A stretch of DNA of 64,000 nt from M0108 sp044228795. GTDB taxonomy: Bacteria; Pseudomonadota; Gammaproteobacteria; Chromatiales; Chromatiaceae. The notes below the pieces were generated by a model. It saw only the letters and a program-made list of their open reading frames with translations. It had not been told where the DNA came from and did not search any database. The DNA lies in the NCBI GenBank assembly GCA_044228795.1, contig JBGAUE010000019.1, positions 3,600-67,599 of the forward strand, written 5' to 3'. The position numbers were made by a program, and so were the translations under genes. Below are positions 52,804 through 63,985 of the stretch, one piece after another; within the stretch, counting starts at the first letter, position 1, and each line of letters starts with the position of its first letter.

Positions 52804-52818
52804 GCACTAACCTGGCGC
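52804..52818. promoter_or_regulatory. candidate NtrC-binding site
   Basis: GCACTAACCTGGCGC matches the GCACY-N5-GGTGC NtrC consensus except for one base in the second half. It sits about 95-107 bases upstream of the predicted start of transcription, the usual enhancer distance. A single half-degenerate site, so moderate confidence. Confidence 0.5.
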
Positions 52819-52938
52819 GCGCTTCAGGCCAGGGTTCCGAGCGGTCGCACCATTATGGGGCATGAGGCGGATCAGGGTCAGGACGAAGCCAGGGCGCTAT
52901 AATCATCACCTCCGCACACCCCAGCCCCAGGTGACACC

Positions 52939-53202
52939 ATGTTGGACCCCAAATATCTCGACGACCTGACCCGGCGCCTGGCCGGCAGCCTGCCCCAGGG
53001 ACTCCAGGCCCTGCACCAGGATATCGACCGCAACCTGCGCGCTGGCCTGGAGGCCGGCTTATCCAGGCTGGACCTGGTGACCCGCGAAGAATTTGATGTC
53101 CAAAGCGCGGTTCTGGCCCGGACGCGGGCCAAACTGGAGCACCTGGAGGCCCAGGTGGCGGAATTGGAGCGGATGCTGAAACCTGCCGGATCCTCGCTCT
53201 AG
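52939..53202 (+). CDS. ubiK: ubiquinone biosynthesis accessory factor UbiK
   Basis: An 87-residue coiled-coil protein of the BMFP/YqiC family starting MLDPKYLDDLTRRLAGSLPQ, with an amphipathic N-terminal helix and a C-terminal helical part (REEFDVQSAVLARTRAKLEH, LEAQVAELE) that trimerises. UbiK helps aerobic ubiquinone synthesis together with UbiJ and binds lipid. It is followed directly by comM, an arrangement common in gammaproteobacteria. Confidence 0.9.
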   Translation: MLDPKYLDDLTRRLAGSLPQGLQALHQDIDRNLRAGLEAGLSRLDLVTREEFDVQSAVLARTRAKLEHLEAQVAELERMLKPAGSSL

Positions 53203-53247
53203 TTGCTCCCAGGCTCGACCAGCCTCGACCACGCCAGCCCCTCCCCC

Positions 53248-54765
53248 TTGAGCCTCTGCATCCTCAACAGCCGCGCCCGCGTCGGCATGGAAGCCCTGCC
53301 CGTGACAGTGGAGGTCCAGTTATCCGGCGGTCTGCCCTGCATGAATATCGTCGGCCTGCCGGAGATGGCGGTCCGGGAGAGCAAGGACCGGGTGCGCGGT
53401 GCCCTCCATGATGGCCACTTCCAGTTCCCAGCCGGACGTATCACCGTCAACCTGGCACCGGCCGACCTGCCCAAGGAGGGGGGGCGATTCGATCTCCCCA
53501 TTGCCTTGGGGGTGCTCGGGGCCTCGGGCCAGATACGGACTACGGGTCTGCCAGGCCTGGAATTCCTCGGTGAAGTCGCTCTTTCAGGCGCCCTGCGGCC
53601 CGTGCAAGGGGTGCTGCCGGCGGCCCTGGCTGCCCGTGACGCCGGCCATGCCCTGGTTCTGCCGCGTCAGAACGCCAGCGAGGCCGGCCTGGTCAAGGGC
53701 CTGCGCGTCCACCCCGCCGACCACCTGCTGGAGGTCTGCGCCCACCTTAACGGCGACGCGCCCCTGGCCACCCATGTCCCCGAGGACATCGACCTGGTCG
53801 CGACCGAGTACCCGGATCTATCCGAGGTGCGCGGCCAGCCCCAGGCCAAGCGCGCCCTGGAGATTGCCGCGGCGGGCGGTCATAGCCTCCTCTTTCTGGG
53901 CCCCCCGGGTACCGGCAAGTCCATGCTCGCCAGCCGCCTGCCCGGACTGCTGCCGACCCTGAGCGAGGAAGAAGCCCTGCAGACCGCAGCCATTCGCTCG
54001 GTCAGCGGGCTGGAGGCCTTCGACCCGGCGCGCTGGCGCCAGCGGCCCTTTCGCACCCCCCACCATACCGCCTCGGGCGTGGCCCTGGTGGGCGGTGGCG
54101 GCAACCCGCGCCCCGGCGAGATCTCCCTGGCCCACCTGGGCGTGCTCTTTCTCGACGAATTGCCGGAGTTTGACCGCCGGGTGCTGGAGGTGCTGCGGGA
54201 GCCCCTGGAATCCGGCCGCATCCACATCTCCCGCGCGGCACGCCAGGCCGAGTTCCCCGCCCGCTTCCAGCTCGTGGCCGCCATGAACCCCTGCCCCTGC
54301 GGTTATCTCGGCGACCCAGCGGGGCGCTGCCGCTGCACCCTTGAGCAGGTCGCCCGCTACCGTGGCCGCATCTCCGGCCCCCTGCTGGACCGAATCGACC
54401 TGCATGTGGAGGTGCCGCGCCCGCGGCCGGAGGAGATGAACGCCCCGCCGGAAGCAGGTGCCGAGACCAGCGCCCAGGTGCGCGCCCGGGTCGAGACGGC
54501 CCGCGCCCGCCAACTTGCCCGCCATGGCAAACCCAATCAGGGCCTGGAGCCCCGCGAAATCGACATCCATTGCCCCCTGAATGAGGATGGCCGGCGGCTC
54601 ATGGCCCAGGCCATGGCCCGCCTGGGGCTGTCCGCCCGCGCCTATCACCGGGTACTCAAGGTGGCACGCACCATCGCCGATCTCGCCGGTCGCGAGGCCA
54701 TCACCACCCTCCATCTGGGCGAGGCCATCGGCTACCGGCGGCTGGACCGCAACCCCCAAGGCTAG
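53248..54765 (+). CDS. comM: YifB/ComM family Mg-chelatase-like AAA+ ATPase
   Basis: A 505-residue protein counting from the TTG at 53248, chosen because relatives start with SLxxxxSRAxxG at this point and are about 506 residues; the frame is open back to 53203, right after the ubiK stop. The N-terminal ChlI-like domain has VTVEVQLSGGLPCMNIVGLP; the AAA+ module has Walker A GPPGTGKSM (about residue 218), Walker B FLDELPEF and a C-terminal Mg-chelatase helical domain with RAYHRVLKVARTIADL. ComM is a hexameric helicase that extends branch migration in natural transformation. Confidence 0.9.
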   Translation: MSLCILNSRARVGMEALPVTVEVQLSGGLPCMNIVGLPEMAVRESKDRVRGALHDGHFQFPAGRITVNLAPADLPKEGGRFDLPIALGVLGASGQIRTTGLPGLEFLGEVALSGALRPVQGVLPAALAARDAGHALVLPRQNASEAGLVKGLRVHPADHLLEVCAHLNGDAPLATHVPEDIDLVATEYPDLSEVRGQPQAKRALEIAAAGGHSLLFLGPPGTGKSMLASRLPGLLPTLSEEEALQTAAIRSVSGLEAFDPARWRQRPFRTPHHTASGVALVGGGGNPRPGEISLAHLGVLFLDELPEFDRRVLEVLREPLESGRIHISRAARQAEFPARFQLVAAMNPCPCGYLGDPAGRCRCTLEQVARYRGRISGPLLDRIDLHVEVPRPRPEEMNAPPEAGAETSAQVRARVETARARQLARHGKPNQGLEPREIDIHCPLNEDGRRLMAQAMARLGLSARAYHRVLKVARTIADLAGREAITTLHLGEAIGYRRLDRNPQG

Positions 54766-54775
54766 GCCACCCACC

Positions 54776-56734
<1,959 letters not shown>

Positions 56735-56740
56735 TGGGGG

Positions 56741-59431
56741 CTAGATAATGCCGGATTGATCCTGGGCCCCGCTGACGCCGTCGCGCTCGCCGTCGCCACG
56801 GACGACGGCGCAACCGGCCCAACGTTCGACCGCAAGCAGCAGTTCCGCCGGCTTGCAGGGTTTGGAGACGTAATCGTCCATCCCGGCCTCGAGGCATTTT
56901 TCCCGGTCGCCCTTCATAGCGCCCGCGGTCATGGCCAGGATGGGAAGCTCGGCGAAGGCCCCGCCCAGGGCGCGGATTGTGGCGGTAGCCGTGTAGCCAT
57001 CCATCTCGGGCATCTGGACATCCATCAGCACCAGATCGTAGGCCTTGGCCTGCACCGCGGCCACCGCCTCCCTGCCATCCCCGACCACATCCACCTGATG
57101 CCCCGCCTTACTGAGCATGCTTCCGGCGACCTTTTGGTTGATCAGGTTGTCCTCGACCAACAGGATTTGCGCCTTGCGCGCCTTGCACTCGGCAAGCTTG
57201 TGACTGGTGAGGAAGGGCTTGGGCTCCCGCGCCTCACCCTCACCCTCGCTGAAAGCCGACCCGGCCAGGGCCCGCGCCAACACGTCCTGGAGCTGAGCCC
57301 GGCGTAGCGGCTTGACGAGATAGCCCGCGCAACCCGCAGCGCTGAAGCGCTTGGCCTCGCCACGCTGGCCCACGGAAGAGAGGATGACCACCGGGGTGGT
57401 CGCCCATCTGGGGTCCCGTCGCATCATCTTGATCACCTCCAGCCCATCGAGGTTCGGCATCTGGTAGTCGAGCAGGACCGCATCGATGCGCAGGTCTCGC
57501 CGGGAGCAATCATCGAGCATAGCCAGGGCGGCAGCGCCGTCGACGCCCTCGATAATCTCGCAACCCACCGCCTCAAGGTACCTGCGTACGATGGTGCGAT
57601 TGGTCGCGTTGTCATCGATGACCAGACAACGCGCGCCTTTGACACTGACCAGGCGCTTAATCTGGCCGCACCTGGGGTCGGTCAGGGCCGGCGGGAATGG
57701 GATCTCGATCCAAAAGGTGCTGCCCTTTCCGGGCTCGCTGTCCAGGCCCATCACCCCGCCCATAGCCTCCACCAAACGCTTGGTGATGGTCAGTCCCAGG
57801 CCGGTGCCGCCGAAGCGGCGGGTGGTCGAGGCGTCGGCCTGGGTGAAGCTCTCGAAAATAGCCCCCTGGCGCGCCTCCGGGATGCCGATGCCGGTGTCGC
57901 GTACGCGGATGCGGGTCCTGCGTTCGTCTCCCTCGGATCTGAGCGTCTCGGCGATCAGGTCCACGTTGCCGTGCTCGGTGAATTTAAGGGCATTCCCAAC
58001 CAGATTGACCATGACCTGGCGGAGCCGCGCCGGATCGCCGCGCAAGGCGACCTCGCAGTCAGGCTCGACGAAAACGGTCAGTTCCAGCCCCCGTTCCTCG
58101 GCCTTCGCGGCCATCACCTCGGAGATGCTCTCGAGCAGGCAGCGCAGATCGAAATCGACCGCCTCCAGCTCCAGGTACCCGGCCTCAATCTTGGAAAAGT
58201 CCAGGATGTCGTTGATAAGGCTCAAGAGCGAGTCCCCGGCGGTACGTACCGTCTCGGCGCAGTCGCGTTGCTCCGCATCGAGGTTTGTATCGAGCAGGAT
58301 GCTGGTCATGCCGATGATGGCGTTCATCGGGGTGCGGATCTCGTGGCTCATGTTGGCGAGGAACTGGCTCTTCGCCAGGTCGGCCTGCTCGGCCCGCTCG
58401 CGGGCCGCCTCAATCTCAGCGACATTGGCCTCGACGGCCTCGGCCATACGATTGAAGGCGGCCCCGATGGCCTCGACCTCTCGTATCCCATTGCCACCCG
58501 CCATGCGCACCGAATAATCGCCCCCGGCGATGTTTCCGGCCTTCTGGGCCAGTGCATTCAAGGGCCTGGCGAGGCGCCGCGCCACGAGCCGGGCGCTGAG
58601 CAGAGCGCCGAGGAACACGGCCAGGGCCAGGGCCAGGGAGACCAGCAAGGCGATGCGCTCCTGGTCCTTGACCGCGGACAGGTCGGTCAGAATCTGGAGA
58701 CGCAGGGGCAAACCGGCGATCTCGACGTCGCTGCCCTGGACGCGGTAGGGGACTCCGCCGATCTCGACCTCCCGCCCGGCAGTGCCGGCAACCAGGGGAA
58801 CCGCCACCAGGGAGGAGACGCTGTGCTCCCCGTCGGACAGGGCGATGTCATGGCCCAGGCGCCGCGCCAGGGCCGCCGCATGGTCCCGGTCCAGGACGAA
58901 GGTGACAGCGACGAAGGCCACCGGCATGCCCTGGCGCTGGATCGCCCGCCAGGCGTCGTATTGCATACCCCCATCGGTCAGGCGCAGGCGCGGGGCCGTA
59001 GCGGAGCGGGCCGCGCGGCGCGTCTCCTCGGTCGGCGCCCCCGGCTCCAAGGTCGGCGGGGTGCCGGCGCCTGAGGTCGCATCCAGAAGGATGCCGGTCT
59101 CGTCGGTGAGCAGGACCCCACGCTTGGGCTGGCGGAGGATAGGTGCGGTCAGCTCATGCCACAGCTGCCTGTCATCGGTCAACTGCAACAGCTCCACGGC
59201 TTGGGCGCTGCCGGGCTGGCCGGCCAGGGCGTCGGACTCGAAGTCCACGGTCTGAAGCTCGTAGCGGATCTCCTCCACCAGGGCCCGCGCCGCCCCCTCC
59301 TGGTCCAGGTGCAGGTGCTCGTCGGTGAAGCCGCGGAAGACCGCCCAGTTGGCCGCGACCGCCGCGAGCACCGTGGCAAAGATGATCCAGCCGCTGGTGA
59401 AGGCGAATCGGCGAACCAGGGTTGTTGCCAT
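56741..59431 (-). CDS. hybrid sensor histidine kinase with two receiver domains
   Basis: An 896-residue protein. Two membrane spans (about residues 12-32 and 260-280) frame a periplasmic sensor of about 225 residues with no family I recognise. HAMP follows (about 280-335), then HisKA with the phospho-His in NMSHEIRTPMNAIIGM (about 362), HATPase with NLVGNALKFTEHG, DTGIGIP and GTGLGLTI, and two receivers: the first with phospho-Asp in LLDYQMPNLDG (about 650), the second in LMDVQMPEMDG (about 799). No Hpt or output domain is present, so phosphate must pass to a separate protein. It lies 3 bases downstream of the substrate-binding-protein gene, which is probably part of its signal input. Confidence 0.88.
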   Translation of the reverse strand: MATTLVRRFAFTSGWIIFATVLAAVAANWAVFRGFTDEHLHLDQEGAARALVEEIRYELQTVDFESDALAGQPGSAQAVELLQLTDDRQLWHELTAPILRQPKRGVLLTDETGILLDATSGAGTPPTLEPGAPTEETRRAARSATAPRLRLTDGGMQYDAWRAIQRQGMPVAFVAVTFVLDRDHAAALARRLGHDIALSDGEHSVSSLVAVPLVAGTAGREVEIGGVPYRVQGSDVEIAGLPLRLQILTDLSAVKDQERIALLVSLALALAVFLGALLSARLVARRLARPLNALAQKAGNIAGGDYSVRMAGGNGIREVEAIGAAFNRMAEAVEANVAEIEAARERAEQADLAKSQFLANMSHEIRTPMNAIIGMTSILLDTNLDAEQRDCAETVRTAGDSLLSLINDILDFSKIEAGYLELEAVDFDLRCLLESISEVMAAKAEERGLELTVFVEPDCEVALRGDPARLRQVMVNLVGNALKFTEHGNVDLIAETLRSEGDERRTRIRVRDTGIGIPEARQGAIFESFTQADASTTRRFGGTGLGLTITKRLVEAMGGVMGLDSEPGKGSTFWIEIPFPPALTDPRCGQIKRLVSVKGARCLVIDDNATNRTIVRRYLEAVGCEIIEGVDGAAALAMLDDCSRRDLRIDAVLLDYQMPNLDGLEVIKMMRRDPRWATTPVVILSSVGQRGEAKRFSAAGCAGYLVKPLRRAQLQDVLARALAGSAFSEGEGEAREPKPFLTSHKLAECKARKAQILLVEDNLINQKVAGSMLSKAGHQVDVVGDGREAVAAVQAKAYDLVLMDVQMPEMDGYTATATIRALGGAFAELPILAMTAGAMKGDREKCLEAGMDDYVSKPCKPAELLLAVERWAGCAVVRGDGERDGVSGAQDQSGII

Positions 59432-59434
59432 CGG

Positions 59435-60526
59435 TCAGCTGCCGATGATCCGGAGTCGCTCGTCGCGCTCGTAGCCGTCCGGTACCCGGGCATTCGGGAC
59501 CTCTTGTGCCGCCTGCAGCAGGACCTCCAACGAAAAGGGTGCCGGGATCATCGCCGTGGCTACCTGCCCTGGGTCCGTGTCCGCCGCCAGGACGCCAGCC
59601 GCAGCCATCTGCTCGACCACTACCCTTAGGCTGCTGTGGAAGGGGAAGGGGTAGAAGTCGCTGCGCGTGGGCCCGAAGGCCTGCAGGAGTAGGTCCAGAG
59701 GCAGGCGCTCGTAGGCCGGCGAGCTGCGGTGCGCCTCCCCGATCGCCTCGTTACGCAGGACGATGCTGTCCAGGGTCAGGCCCGCCACCATGACCGCTCG
59801 GGTGACGTCCGCGACCAAGTCGGGATCGCGTTCGAAATGGTCGCGCCGGGTCGCCAGGACGCAGCAGGGGTGATCCGTCCAAAAGGTCTTCGTATACAGC
59901 AGCGGGCGGGCTACTCCCTTGGCGGCGAGGAGGCTGGGTCCGGGCTCCGGGCCAATGATCCCCTCGATGCGACCCTCTTCCAGGGCCGCCCCCAGCCCGC
60001 TCAAGGGTACCTGTACCAGCTCGAAGTCGCGCCCGGGGCGCATGCCGTACTGGTCCATCATGCGTAGAAAGATGGTGCGATGGATGATCCAGGGGCTATG
60101 GATACCGATGCGCTTGCCGTGCAGCTCGGCGAGCTTGCGGATGGGCGTGGCGGTGCCCACTGATAGGGCCCCGCCGTTGATGCCCAGCACCTGGACGATG
60201 GTTAAGGGCGTCTGGGCCGGCGCCCCGGCGGCGCCTTGGTTCATGCCCACCGCCATGGGCACGGCGAGCTGGCCGAAGTCCAATCCATCTGCCACCAGGG
60301 CAGCGGCGATTTCTTCCATCTCCGGGAAATAACGCACCTCGGCGTCAAGCCCCTGGCTCCCGAACAACCCGCGGGCACCGGCGAGGACGACGGGCAATGC
60401 GCAGTGGGACGGGGCCAGGATGCCGAGGCGGACCGGCCTGGGCACCGCCCCCGCGATACCCCGATGCATGCCCGCCGCGGCGGCGGTCGCCGCCATGAGC
60501 GATAAAAAACGCCTGCGACTGAACAT
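59435..60526 (-). CDS. ABC-type substrate-binding protein (NMT1/NrtA-like), Tat-exported
   Basis: About 363 residues from the ATG at 60526, chosen because it begins MFSRRRFLSLMAATAAAAG, a twin-arginine signal; an ATG at 60541 is also possible. The mature part is a two-lobe periplasmic binding protein of the NMT1/SsuA/NrtA type (RPVRLGILAPSHCALPVVLA, LHGKRIGIHSPWIIHRTIFL, GIIGPEPGPSLLAAKG, DHPCCVLATR). No ABC permease or ATPase genes adjoin it; it is followed after 3 bases by the hybrid kinase. It is therefore more likely a sensor partner than a transport component. Ligand unknown (nitrate, bicarbonate, sulfonate or thiamine-precursor-like compounds are bound by relatives). Confidence 0.82.
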   Translation of the reverse strand: MFSRRRFLSLMAATAAAAGMHRGIAGAVPRPVRLGILAPSHCALPVVLAGARGLFGSQGLDAEVRYFPEMEEIAAALVADGLDFGQLAVPMAVGMNQGAAGAPAQTPLTIVQVLGINGGALSVGTATPIRKLAELHGKRIGIHSPWIIHRTIFLRMMDQYGMRPGRDFELVQVPLSGLGAALEEGRIEGIIGPEPGPSLLAAKGVARPLLYTKTFWTDHPCCVLATRRDHFERDPDLVADVTRAVMVAGLTLDSIVLRNEAIGEAHRSSPAYERLPLDLLLQAFGPTRSDFYPFPFHSSLRVVVEQMAAAGVLAADTDPGQVATAMIPAPFSLEVLLQAAQEVPNARVPDGYERDERLRIIGS

Positions 60527-60750
60527 CGTTGGAGATCTCATATCGGTGGTGGAGGGGCAGATGGCCGCGCCCATCAATCCTGCGGACACGGTGAGAAGAG
60601 GCTTAGCCTAATTTCATCACTTGGCCCAACCGCTATTCTAATCCGAACCAAGCAGATTGCGGCACCCGAGTTGATCAAAGCGATCAGGATATATAGCCAG
60701 ACCCAGGCACGACGACTTTCTGAGATAAATCGGAAAAAAGAGCTTTTATG

Positions 60751-62751
60751 TCATCGGCATGGCTGGCAGCTCGGATTAGCGTTCTGCCGCCCTTGATGAC
60801 AGGGCCCCTCGATTAGCCATGCCGTGCGCACCCCGCGCAGGGCGTTGCACACTCGGATTTCCTCAGCGCGGTCGAGGTCCGCCAGGGTGATCGGGGCCTC
60901 GCGGGCGCCCCAGGCCGGATCATCCAGCAGGACGCTACGCATCACGCCCGGCAGCAGCCCCGCGCTTAGTGGCGGCGTAACCCAGGTACCGTCGAGCTTC
61001 AGGAAGATATTGCTGCGCCCCCCTTCCGTGACCAGTCCGTCGTGATTATAGAACAGCATATCGAAGGCGCCTTGGCGCCCTGCTTCAGCAATGGCCGTGT
61101 CATAACGAGCGCGCCAGGTGGTCTTGTGACCCAGCAGCGGGTCCGCGGCGTCCACCGGCACGGGGGCAACCAGCAGGCCCAGTGGCCCATCCGGCAAACC
61201 GTCTAGCGGGGCGGCATCCAGCTCGTAGCTGCCATTCTTGTGCAGCACCAGCCTGAAGCGAAAAGGTATTCCCGCCGCCAGGGTGGCCACCCGCGCCGCC
61301 AGGGCTTGGCGAAGGTCCGCCAGCTGTAAGCGGAATCCCAAACAAGCCGCGCTGCGCTTGAGTCGCGCCAGATGGCGCTCCAGGTAACGTATGCCCTCCT
61401 CTCGGGTGACATACAACGTCTCGAAAAGGCTGAAGCCTGGATCGAGCTCGGTGAGGAAACGCGCCTTCAACTGGCATTCGTCGTATTCCGCCGCGGCTTG
61501 ACTGTCGCTGACGATGCCGGCCCCGATCCCCAGTCGGCCTGAACGCGGCGCCCAAGGCGACTGGCCTGGCGCCGGGGCACCCAGCATCAGGGTACGGATG
61601 GCCACCGATAGGCAGAAATCCCCGCAGGCGGCCGCCGCCCGGTTGCCCGTCTGCGGCTCGATCCAGCCCAGGGCGCCGGTGTAGAGGCCCCGGGGCCGCG
61701 TTTCCAGGACCCTGATCCAGTGTAGGGTGCGATGCTTGGGCGCCCCTGTGATCGAGCCACAGGGGAAGGTAGCCCGCAGCACCTCGGGAAAACTCACCGC
61801 CGGCGGCAATTCGGCCTCGATGGTAGAGGTCATCTGCAAGAGGGTCGGGTGGGATTCCACCGCAAACAGGGCCGGCACACGCACGCTGCCCGTGCGCGCC
61901 ACCCGCCCGAGATCGTTACGCAAGAGATCGACGATCATCAGGTTTTCGGCCCGGGTCTTGGGATTGCGGCTGAGTTCGCGCGCGATCGCCCCCTCATCCT
62001 CCCCCGCCATGGCACGCGCCGCCGTGCCCTTCATCGGCCTGGCCTGGATCAGCCCCCCCTGGTGGCGCAGAAAAAGTTCAGGGGAGCAGGACAACACCTG
62101 CGTCGGTTCGTCCGCGTGGGCACCAGGCGGGAGCGACAGGAAGGCCCCAAAGGCCACCGGTTGGCTAGCGCGCAACCGGCGGTAAAGGCTCAGGGATGAC
62201 CCCAGGACCTGGCAATCGAGGCGATAGGTATAGTTGACCTGATAGGTTTCGCCCGCGACGATCGCCTCTTGAATACGGGCCAGGGCGTCATTAAAAGCGG
62301 CGCGGTCCAGGCTGGGCCGCAGGTCGCAGACACCGGCGGGCGCCGGGCCGGGCATCCCATCCTCCCCCGGGGCGCCTTGCCCCGCCTCCCCGCCCAGCGC
62401 CTCACGCTCGCGCTTCCCCAGCCAGGCATCGACCGCCTGACGGGACAGGCGCCGCAGCGATGAAAAGAGGAGGATGCGCAGGGCCCCGCCCTCCCCGGGT
62501 GCCATCCCGGTGTCGTCACCACGCTGGAGACGCACCCCCCACTCGAAATCCGCCAACACTACCGCATGCCGCCCTGCCCGCATCTCGCCCGCCGCCTGGC
62601 GCCACACCTCATCCAGGCGCCGGGGATCGTCGCAACGGCACTCACGCACAAAGCCGGTGTAGAGCCGGCTCGTCGGGCAGGTCTCGGTAGCGGTACAGTC
62701 GTCCAGCAGGGCAAAAATTTCCATCGCGACTTCAAATTCCCTGGCAACCAT
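60751..62751 (-). CDS. aminodeoxychorismate synthase / lyase fusion (PabB-PabC)
   Basis: A 666-residue fusion. The N-terminal 440 residues are the chorismate-binding PabB type: DRAAFNDALARIQEAIVAGE, YQVNYTYRL, NLMIVDLLRNDLGRVA, CGSITGAPKHRT (about 330) and GIGAGIVSDSQAAAEYDECQ. The rest is a class IV PLP aminotransferase fold, PabC: FSLFETLYVTREEGIRYLER, the PLP Lys in LLGHKTTWRARYDTAI (about 540) and LVTEGGRSNIFLK (about 574). It turns chorismate (with ammonia or glutamine from a separate PabA) into p-aminobenzoate for folate. PabB-PabC fusions are known in many bacteria. The ATG at 62724 is an alternative start. Confidence 0.92.
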   Translation of the reverse strand: MVAREFEVAMEIFALLDDCTATETCPTSRLYTGFVRECRCDDPRRLDEVWRQAAGEMRAGRHAVVLADFEWGVRLQRGDDTGMAPGEGGALRILLFSSLRRLSRQAVDAWLGKREREALGGEAGQGAPGEDGMPGPAPAGVCDLRPSLDRAAFNDALARIQEAIVAGETYQVNYTYRLDCQVLGSSLSLYRRLRASQPVAFGAFLSLPPGAHADEPTQVLSCSPELFLRHQGGLIQARPMKGTAARAMAGEDEGAIARELSRNPKTRAENLMIVDLLRNDLGRVARTGSVRVPALFAVESHPTLLQMTSTIEAELPPAVSFPEVLRATFPCGSITGAPKHRTLHWIRVLETRPRGLYTGALGWIEPQTGNRAAAACGDFCLSVAIRTLMLGAPAPGQSPWAPRSGRLGIGAGIVSDSQAAAEYDECQLKARFLTELDPGFSLFETLYVTREEGIRYLERHLARLKRSAACLGFRLQLADLRQALAARVATLAAGIPFRFRLVLHKNGSYELDAAPLDGLPDGPLGLLVAPVPVDAADPLLGHKTTWRARYDTAIAEAGRQGAFDMLFYNHDGLVTEGGRSNIFLKLDGTWVTPPLSAGLLPGVMRSVLLDDPAWGAREAPITLADLDRAEEIRVCNALRGVRTAWLIEGPCHQGRQNANPSCQPCR

Positions 62752-62857
62752 TGAGCCCGGCTTGCATAGCGCGAGATCCTGCGTTATCTAGAATTTATTG
62801 CCGTTTAGCCCGGCGAGCACCAGGCCGCGGCACCGCCCCACAGGTTATTCTACCCCC

Positions 62858-63688
62858 ATGAATCTAAAATCCCTCCTCGACCGACAGCGCCTCTATATCA
62901 TCATCTTCGAGTCCGACACCCCAGCGGGCCAGGGCTTCGACACCGCCCTGCTGGTGGCCATCCTGGCCAGCCTGGTGGTAGTGATGCTAGACAGCATCGA
63001 GGGCATCCACAGCCAATATCGCGACCTGTTCAATAACCTTGAATGGGCATTCACCGCCCTGTTTGCCCTGGAATACGGTCTGCGCCTCTACTGCTCGCCT
63101 AAGCCTCTGGCTTACGCCTTCAGCTTCTTCGGTCTGGTCGATCTGGGGGCCTTGCTGCCGGCCATCCTCACCCTGGCCTTCGACGACGCCCAGTATCTGC
63201 TGATCGTCCGGGTCATCCGTATGATCCGCATCTTCCGCATCCTCAAGCTGCGTCCCTATCTGAGTCAGGCCAATTATCTGCTCATCGCCCTGCGCGGCAG
63301 CCGCCAGAAGATCATCGTCTTTCTGGTCAGCGTCTCCTCCCTGGTTACGGTGTTCGGGACCCTGATGTATGTGATCGAAGGCCCCGCGCACGGCTTCACC
63401 AGTATCCCCACCAGCATTTACTGGGCGGTGGTGACCCTGACTACGGTGGGCTTCGGTGACATCACACCCAAGACCCCCTGGGGGCAGATGGTCGCCTCCC
63501 TGGTGATGATCACCGGCTACTCCATCATCGCCGTGCCCACCGGCATCTTCACCGCCGAACTGACCAACGCCATGCGTCAGGACGCCCAACTCCAACACGA
63601 CTGCGCAAACTGCAAAAAACCCCGCCACGAGGCCAACGCCGCCTTCTGCAGTCGCTGCGGCAGCCAACTGTTTCCCCGTTCCCCCTAG
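62858..63688 (+). CDS. six-span voltage-gated-type ion channel with C-terminal zinc ribbon
   Basis: A 276-residue protein counted from the ATG at 62858, where an internal start matches relatives. S1-S3 lie at about residues 25-110, S4 carries regularly spaced arginines (RVIRMIRIFRILKLRP), and S5-pore-S6 hold the K+ filter TLTTVGFGDITP (about 190-200). After S6 the tail reads CANCKKPRHEANAAFCSRCG, a zinc ribbon (two CxxC-type pairs). TVGFGD points to K+ selectivity. The zinc-ribbon tail is found in some bacterial ion-transporter proteins; it may regulate gating or assembly. No neighbour suggests a more specific role. Confidence 0.85.
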   Translation: MNLKSLLDRQRLYIIIFESDTPAGQGFDTALLVAILASLVVVMLDSIEGIHSQYRDLFNNLEWAFTALFALEYGLRLYCSPKPLAYAFSFFGLVDLGALLPAILTLAFDDAQYLLIVRVIRMIRIFRILKLRPYLSQANYLLIALRGSRQKIIVFLVSVSSLVTVFGTLMYVIEGPAHGFTSIPTSIYWAVVTLTTVGFGDITPKTPWGQMVASLVMITGYSIIAVPTGIFTAELTNAMRQDAQLQHDCANCKKPRHEANAAFCSRCGSQLFPRSP

Positions 63689-63985
63689 CGGGCAGACTGA
63701 CCCGGAGGCTTAATCCCTCTAGGCAGCGCCGCACCTCGGCCTTCCACCCCACCCCCAACGCTTCCGCACTAGCCACCCTGCGACTTCAACCACGGCTAAG
63801 GATTAACTGCGTCCAAGCCGACTGTACGACAAGTCATGACGCACTGAACTGTTCTAATGGCCGCCATGGACGTGTGACACCTTAAAAGCCCAGACCCGGC
63901 ACCCGGCAAACCCGCCCAGGTCGCCAGGACCGGGCCCGCCGTCACCACCGCATCCTTCCCAGCCGACCCCCGCGAGGCAGCCACC
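63689..63985. other. intergenic region at the window end
   Basis: Nothing recognisable in these 297 bases. A possible gene start lies at the end: ATG at 63986 behind GCGAGGCAG, with only five codons inside the window (MARKP). Confidence 0.35.
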
